Source of the DNA: Natrialba aegyptia DSM 13077 | GTDB taxonomy: Archaea; Halobacteriota; Halobacteria; Halobacteriales; Natrialbaceae | Direction of reading: 5' to 3' | DNA: 35,822 nt | NCBI RefSeq assembly: GCF_000337535.1 | Contig: NZ_AOIP01000011.1 | Coordinates: 1-35,822 of the forward strand | In this document: positions 32,254-35,822 of the stretch, piece by piece | Layout of the letters: each line of letters opens with the position of its first letter | How positions within the stretch are numbered: the first letter of the stretch is position 1 | Position numbers and translations under genes: made by a program | The notes under the pieces: generated by a model | Told to the model about the DNA's origin: nothing | Databases searched by the model: none | The model's input: only the letters and a program-made list of their open reading frames with translations

Positions 32254-33156
32254 ATGCCATCACGAAACGATACGACGCCGTCGACCGATTCATCGGACGA
32301 GAGTGACGTTCTCGAGACGCTGGTCGCTGCACTCCGCGACGATCGAAACGATCCACAGCGACGGGCGCTCCAGCGCGCGCTCGGTCTTCCCGACACTGCA
32401 CCCGCGGGCGAAACCGCCGATACGTCAGGTACTGCTCCCGGTGTGGCCGACTCCGCTGACAGTGCCGTCGGCGCTACTGACGAGACCGGCGCTGACGCAG
32501 CGTCGACTGACACCTCACTCGAAGACGTCCAGAACGAACTCGAAGCGACCACAACCGAAATCGAGCAGCTCCGAGCCGACATCGCGGACCTCAACGCGGC
32601 CGACAACGTCATTCGTCGTCGTCTCGAGGGAGCGCTCCAGCCACAACTCGATTCGGTCACCGACCGGCTCGAAGCACTCGACTCCCAGTTGGAGCACCAC
32701 CGATCCGAGACGACCAGTAGCCTTGCCGACTTCGAGGCCACCTGTACCGCTCTCGAGGACGCCGTTGCCGAACTCGAGGCCGACGTCGACACCTACGGCG
32801 ACCGCCTCACCGAACTCGAGACCCGCATCGACACCGTCGAACGCACCCTCGAATCCAGGACGGACGAGTTGGCCACCCAAACCGACGAGGCCGAAGTGCG
32901 GCTCAAACGCGAACTCCTCTTGGTGCGGTCGGCCTTTTCAGGGGAAATCGAACGCGTCGACGACACGATCGACGCGCTCGAGGCGACAGTCGAGACAGAT
33001 CACGATGCTCTCAGCGATTTCGATACCACATTGAGCGAACTCGAAACTCGCCTGGCTGCACTCGAAGCCGAAACTGACGCCGCCAGCGACTGGCGTCGCT
33101 CACTTCGGGACGCGATCCAGTCGTCGTCCGATTCGGTAGCGAGCGACGAGCAGTAG
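32254..33156 (+). CDS. Acidic coiled-coil hypothetical protein
   Basis: A 300-residue soluble protein without a recognised family. Residues 1-45 carry a short helix (LETLVAALRDDRNDPQRRALQRAL), 46-86 are an Ala/Asp/Ser/Thr/Gly-rich linker, and from about residue 88 to 285 it is one long coiled coil with repeated leucine-rich heptads (EDVQNELEATTTEIEQLRADI, VTDRLEALDSQLEHH, LTELETRIDTVERTLE, LSELETRLAALEAE). A gap around ADNVIRRRLEGALQPQ (116-131) and another near RELLLVRSAFSGEIE interrupt it, suggesting hinges. No helices enter the membrane. Genes with this shape in haloarchaea are sometimes structural or motility related, but nothing here shows that. The family is unknown to me. Confidence 0.75.
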   Translation: MPSRNDTTPSTDSSDESDVLETLVAALRDDRNDPQRRALQRALGLPDTAPAGETADTSGTAPGVADSADSAVGATDETGADAASTDTSLEDVQNELEATTTEIEQLRADIADLNAADNVIRRRLEGALQPQLDSVTDRLEALDSQLEHHRSETTSSLADFEATCTALEDAVAELEADVDTYGDRLTELETRIDTVERTLESRTDELATQTDEAEVRLKRELLLVRSAFSGEIERVDDTIDALEATVETDHDALSDFDTTLSELETRLAALEAETDAASDWRRSLRDAIQSSSDSVASDEQ

Positions 33157-33205
33157 CAATTCGTTTTCGACGCCCGCGTGAAGCCACCAATCGGATGCCG
33201 TGAAC

Positions 33206-33211
33206 TTTAAG
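33206..33211 (+). promoter_or_regulatory. TATA-like box of mvaD
   Basis: TTTAAG is centred 27-28 bp before ATG 33236, matching a leaderless haloarchaeal promoter, and falls inside the in-frame upstream extension that would otherwise begin at 33200. Confidence 0.65.
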
Positions 33212-33235
33212 CGGCCGTCATCCGCCTATCCGGGT

Positions 33236-34219
33236 ATGAAAGCGACCGCGATGGCCCACCCGATTCAGGGGTTGGTCAAGTACCACGGGATGCGCGACGA
33301 CATCAAGCGACTCCCGTACCACGACAGCATCAGCGTCTGTACGGCCCCGAGCCACACCCGCACGACCGTCGAGTTCTCGATGGACTACGACGAGGACACC
33401 TACGTCGTCGACGGCGAGGAATTAGAGGGCCGCGCCGCAGAGCGCGTCGACGCCGTCGTCGAGAAGGCCCGCGACCTCTCGGACGCTGCGCACACGGTCT
33501 ACCCCGTCCGCCTCGAGAGCGAGAACAGCTTTCCGACGAACGTCGGGCTCGGCTCTTCCTCCTCCGGCTTTGCCGCCGCCGCGATGGCGCTGGCCGACGC
33601 GGCCGAAATCGACGCCGACAGGCCCACGATTTCGACCATCGCCCGCGTCGGCTCGGCCTCGGCCGCGCGCGCCGTCACCGGCGCGTTCTCCCACCTGCAC
33701 ACCGGACTGAACGACGAAGATTGCCGGTCCGAACGCCTGCCGAGTAATCTCCACGAGGAGTTAAAGATCATCGTCGGGCTCGTCCCCTACCACAAGGAAA
33801 CCGAGGACGCCCACGACGAGGCCGCCGACAGTCACATGTTCCAGGCCCGCAACGCCCACATCCACGGCCAGATCGCCGAGATGCGCGACGCCCTTCGCAA
33901 CGACGACTTCGAGGGCGTCTTCGAACTCGCCGAACACGACTCGCTCTCGCTCGCGGCGACGACGATGACCGGCCCCGAGGGCTGGGTCTACTGGCAGCCG
34001 GCGACGCTCGCGGTCTTCAACCGCGTTCGCGAACTGCGAGAGGAAGAGGACATCCCCGTCTACTTCTCCACCGATACGGGCGCAACCGTCTACGTCAACA
34101 CGACAGACGAATACGCCGAGGAGGTCGAAGAGGCAATCTCGGACTGCGGCGTCTCGACGACGGTCTGGGACGTCGGCGGTCCCGCCAGACTCCTGGACGA
34201 GGACGATCACCTGTTCTGA
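33236..34219 (+). CDS. mvaD: Phosphomevalonate decarboxylase
   Basis: A 327-residue GHMP-superfamily decarboxylase of the archaeal mevalonate pathway. In haloarchaea the homologue of diphosphomevalonate decarboxylase acts on phosphomevalonate, giving isopentenyl phosphate, which a separate kinase converts to IPP; that role is established for Haloferax. The N-terminus MKATAMAHPIQGLVKYHG is typical, the GHMP phosphate loop is ENSFPTNVGLGSSSSGFAAAA (residues 96-116), and GSASAARAVTGAFSH follows. The catalytic Asp lies in the C-terminal IPVYFSTDTGATVYV. It supplies the substrate pathway of the isoprenyl synthase encoded at 27289-28353, though the two genes are 5 kb apart. Confidence 0.93.
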   Translation: MKATAMAHPIQGLVKYHGMRDDIKRLPYHDSISVCTAPSHTRTTVEFSMDYDEDTYVVDGEELEGRAAERVDAVVEKARDLSDAAHTVYPVRLESENSFPTNVGLGSSSSGFAAAAMALADAAEIDADRPTISTIARVGSASAARAVTGAFSHLHTGLNDEDCRSERLPSNLHEELKIIVGLVPYHKETEDAHDEAADSHMFQARNAHIHGQIAEMRDALRNDDFEGVFELAEHDSLSLAATTMTGPEGWVYWQPATLAVFNRVRELREEEDIPVYFSTDTGATVYVNTTDEYAEEVEEAISDCGVSTTVWDVGGPARLLDEDDHLF

Positions 34220-34281
34220 CGGCTGCATTTCGGGTTCGCGGTCCGCGAGTTCGCGACTCCACGGATTCGGCCGCCGCGCGG

Positions 34282-35520
34282 CTACGCTCGAAACGCCCGC
34301 ACCGACTCGTTCGTCCCGACGTACAGCGTCTCCCCCGCGATCGCGAGTTCAAGTGAACTCGCCACGTCGCGCCGCCAGAGTTCATCGCCGGTCGCGGCGT
34401 CGAACGCGACCAGCGGAACTCGGTCGTTGGCGAACGGCCCGACGTAGACGGTCCCGTCGGCACTGACCGGTGGCTGAAGTCCCGCCTCCGGTTCGTAACG
34501 CCAGCGTTCCTCGCCGTCGACTGAGAACGCGGCGAGTTGTCCCGCCGATCCGATGGTACCTCCTCGAATGTCGGACGTACTCACGTACACCCGTTGTCCG
34601 TCGACTGACGGCGCTTGAGTTGTTCGCGCCGTGGTGAGTTCCGTTCGTCTCGTTCCGTCAGTCACATCGTAGATCGAGAGCCGGCCCCTATCCTCGCCGT
34701 CGCCGGCGTAATTATGGCGCTCTGATCGAACTACCAGCCCGTTCGCTACCGCGGTCGATCCGTAGGCTTCGTAGGGAAATCCATCGTCGACCGTCCAGCG
34801 CGGACTGAACTCGGCGTCGACGATATCGTACGCCGTCAGCGAGTAGCGCCCGGCGTAGACCGGCCCGCCCGCAGTTATCGGGCTCGCGGCGTCCCGATCC
34901 GCCGTGGTGATGATGTCGCCGGTGTCGGCGTGGAGTCGGGCGACGGTATCTCGACCCGTGACGTAGACCCACCCGTCGCGTTCGAGGGGCGTGTAATAGT
35001 AAGTGTCGTCGTCGAATTCAGTTTCCCAGATCGATTCTCCCTCCGGGGTGAGCGCGCGGAGTTGATCCTCCCTGAACTCGTACAGTCGGCCGGCGATAAA
35101 CGCGAGGGTCGCCCTGTCCTCGCGCGGTTGGGTCCATTGCGTTTGTCCGGTCGCCGCGTCCAGCGCCACGAGTTCACCGTCGGTTCTGACGTACACGGTG
35201 TCGTCGGCGACGATCAGCGTCCGAAGCGAGTTCTGTTCCTGCCCGTTCTCGTGTTCGTACGTCCACGCGGTTTCGGGCTCGTCCCTGGGTGGGCTCGCGT
35301 ACGGGTTGTGGCTCGTCTGGGCGGCGTTATAGCCGTCCATCGGCCACTGACCGGGGTCGGGATGCCAGTCGGGGGAGAGTCGCCGGTCGGGTTCTCCGAG
35401 CCGCCGTTCTCTGAGTTCGGTTCGGACCGTCGAGCAGCCGGCGAGCGCACCGATCGAGAGGGATGTAGTCGCGATGAACTCGCGTCGCCGCCAGGCCGGC
35501 GGTGTTGCGTTGGAGGGCAC
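34282..35520 (-). CDS. Tat-exported lipoprotein with PQQ-like beta-propeller
   Basis: A 412-residue extracytoplasmic protein. The N-terminus WRRREFIATTSLSIGALAGCS has a twin-arginine motif, a hydrophobic stretch and a lipobox (LAGC), so it is probably exported by Tat and lipid-anchored. The rest is a seven- or eight-bladed propeller of PQQ-like repeats: TVYVRTDGELVALDAATGQTQW, GWVYVTGRDTVARLHADTGDI, RVYVSTSD, TVYVGPF followed by VAFDAATGDELWR, and TLYVGTNESVRAF. These are usually protein- or ligand-binding scaffolds, not enzymes; nothing shows PQQ binding. The start is GTG at 35520 because no ATG precedes the signal. A TATA-like box lies about 29 bp upstream. Confidence 0.88.
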   Translation of the reverse strand: MPSNATPPAWRRREFIATTSLSIGALAGCSTVRTELRERRLGEPDRRLSPDWHPDPGQWPMDGYNAAQTSHNPYASPPRDEPETAWTYEHENGQEQNSLRTLIVADDTVYVRTDGELVALDAATGQTQWTQPREDRATLAFIAGRLYEFREDQLRALTPEGESIWETEFDDDTYYYTPLERDGWVYVTGRDTVARLHADTGDIITTADRDAASPITAGGPVYAGRYSLTAYDIVDAEFSPRWTVDDGFPYEAYGSTAVANGLVVRSERHNYAGDGEDRGRLSIYDVTDGTRRTELTTARTTQAPSVDGQRVYVSTSDIRGGTIGSAGQLAAFSVDGEERWRYEPEAGLQPPVSADGTVYVGPFANDRVPLVAFDAATGDELWRRDVASSLELAIAGETLYVGTNESVRAFRA

Positions 35521-35545
35521 TACTGGTTAGTGTGAAGTACATTCA

Positions 35546-35553
35546 GATATACT
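35546..35553 (-). promoter_or_regulatory. TATA-like box of the PQQ-like lipoprotein gene
   Basis: On the minus strand AGTATATC is centred about 29 bp before the GTG at 35520, preceded by a purine-rich GAAA stretch as in archaeal BRE/TATA promoters. It supports the GTG start and a leaderless message. Confidence 0.6.
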
Positions 35554-35650
35554 TTTCATACGCGAAAGGGGTGGTGTGTCGCGGTTCGATCGTTCGATCT
35601 CGTGGTCGATGTGGGCCGCTGCGCGTCGTTGCGGGTGTGGCTGTGTCGCG

Positions 35651-35803
35651 TTACCACCGCGGGCGCGTGTATCGCATCGCTCGGAGCGCCGTGCTAATCA
35701 CGAGCAGCGCGATGAACGCGACGGCGAGCCACTGGCCAGTGTGGGTCGTCAACGCACCGCCGATCAGTCCGAGGAGATCGGCGCCGACCGCCTGGCCCAG
35801 GGC
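35651..35803 (-). CDS. C-terminal end of a truncated membrane protein
   Basis: The minus strand encodes 50 residues ending ALRAMRYTRPRW and a TAA stop at 35653-35651. The visible part includes LGQAVGADLLGLIGGALT, a short loop, and a hydrophobic helix WLAVAFIALLVISTAL followed by a basic end, which fits a last transmembrane helix with a cytoplasmic tail. The N-terminal part is cut off by the adapter at 35804. No family can be named from this fragment. Codon composition matches the rest of the window. Confidence 0.65.
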   Translation of the reverse strand, partial: ALGQAVGADLLGLIGGALTTHTGQWLAVAFIALLVISTALRAMRYTRPRW

Positions 35804-35822
35804 CTGTCTCTTATACACATCT
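35804..35822. other. Sequencing adapter (Tn5/Nextera mosaic end)
   Basis: CTGTCTCTTATACACATCT is the exact reverse complement of the 19-bp mosaic end found at bases 15-33. The genomic sequence therefore ends at 35803. Confidence 0.97.

Noticed and set aside
1-35822. Matching inverted 19-bp ends suggesting a composite transposon.
   Set aside because: They are Tn5 mosaic ends used in library preparation, and there is no transposase anywhere in the window.
1-35822. CRISPR arrays, tRNA or rRNA genes, prophage or defence genes.
   Set aside because: I looked for spaced direct repeats, cloverleaf-like intergenic segments and signature proteins in all gaps and found none.

Overview
The window is a 35.8 kb piece of a haloarchaeal chromosome (class Halobacteria, probably Natrialbales). 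Evidence: acidic GC-rich proteins, a fused NuoCD with no NADH-binding module, an archaeal GHMP-type shikimate kinase, a haloarchaeal phosphomevalonate decarboxylase, archaeal EF-1 alpha, and TATA-like boxes 25-30 bp upstream of start codons (leaderless-mRNA architecture). Both ends of the contig carry the 19-bp Tn5/Nextera mosaic end. These are library adapters, and they artificially truncate the first and last genes.

Layout. 1-1376: a truncated DUF5796-like gene and a DUF6498-like membrane protein (minus). 1580-2784: aroK-chorismate mutase, overlapping by ATGA (plus). 2831-4729: GNAT acetyltransferase, DUF1059-like small protein and a winged-helix regulator (minus). 4898-6522: aminotransferase and ribH (minus). 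6741-8006: EF-1 alpha (plus). 8179-9985: a two-gene ABC-2 transporter operon (minus) in which both genes carry a frameshift. 10119-11936: purK-purE. 12178-22777: a complete 11-gene nuo operon (A, B, CD, H, I, J1, J2, K, L, M, N) in which nearly every junction overlaps by 1-4 nt. 22952-25522: a Rossmann/DHH/DHHA1 phosphoesterase and a CBS plus ParB-like protein. 25573-27085: a group of small membrane proteins that resemble terminal-oxidase ('cox cluster') accessory proteins, with a possible 28-residue membrane peptide. 27289-28353: isoprenyl diphosphate synthase (minus). 28484-30718: M28 peptidase and a degenerate NAD-kinase-like protein. 30901-31925: acidic small protein and endonuclease III (minus). 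32254-34219: coiled-coil protein and phosphomevalonate decarboxylase. 34282-35520: Tat-type lipoprotein with a PQQ-like beta-propeller. 35651-35803: the C-terminus of a truncated membrane protein.

Functionally this is mostly housekeeping DNA: aromatic amino acid, purine, riboflavin and isoprenoid synthesis, respiration, translation and base-excision repair. The Nuo complex here can move quinone electrons and pump ions, but its electron-input module is absent, as known for archaea. I found no CRISPR array, tRNA, rRNA, insertion sequence, prophage or defence island, and no clearly novel multi-gene system. The points most worth a second look are the doubly frameshifted ABC operon, the tiny membrane peptide beside the oxidase-accessory genes, the CBS/ParB-like fusion, the NAD-kinase-like protein without its GGDGT motif, the low-complexity insertion in the DHH protein, and several hairpins and short repeats in intergenic DNA.
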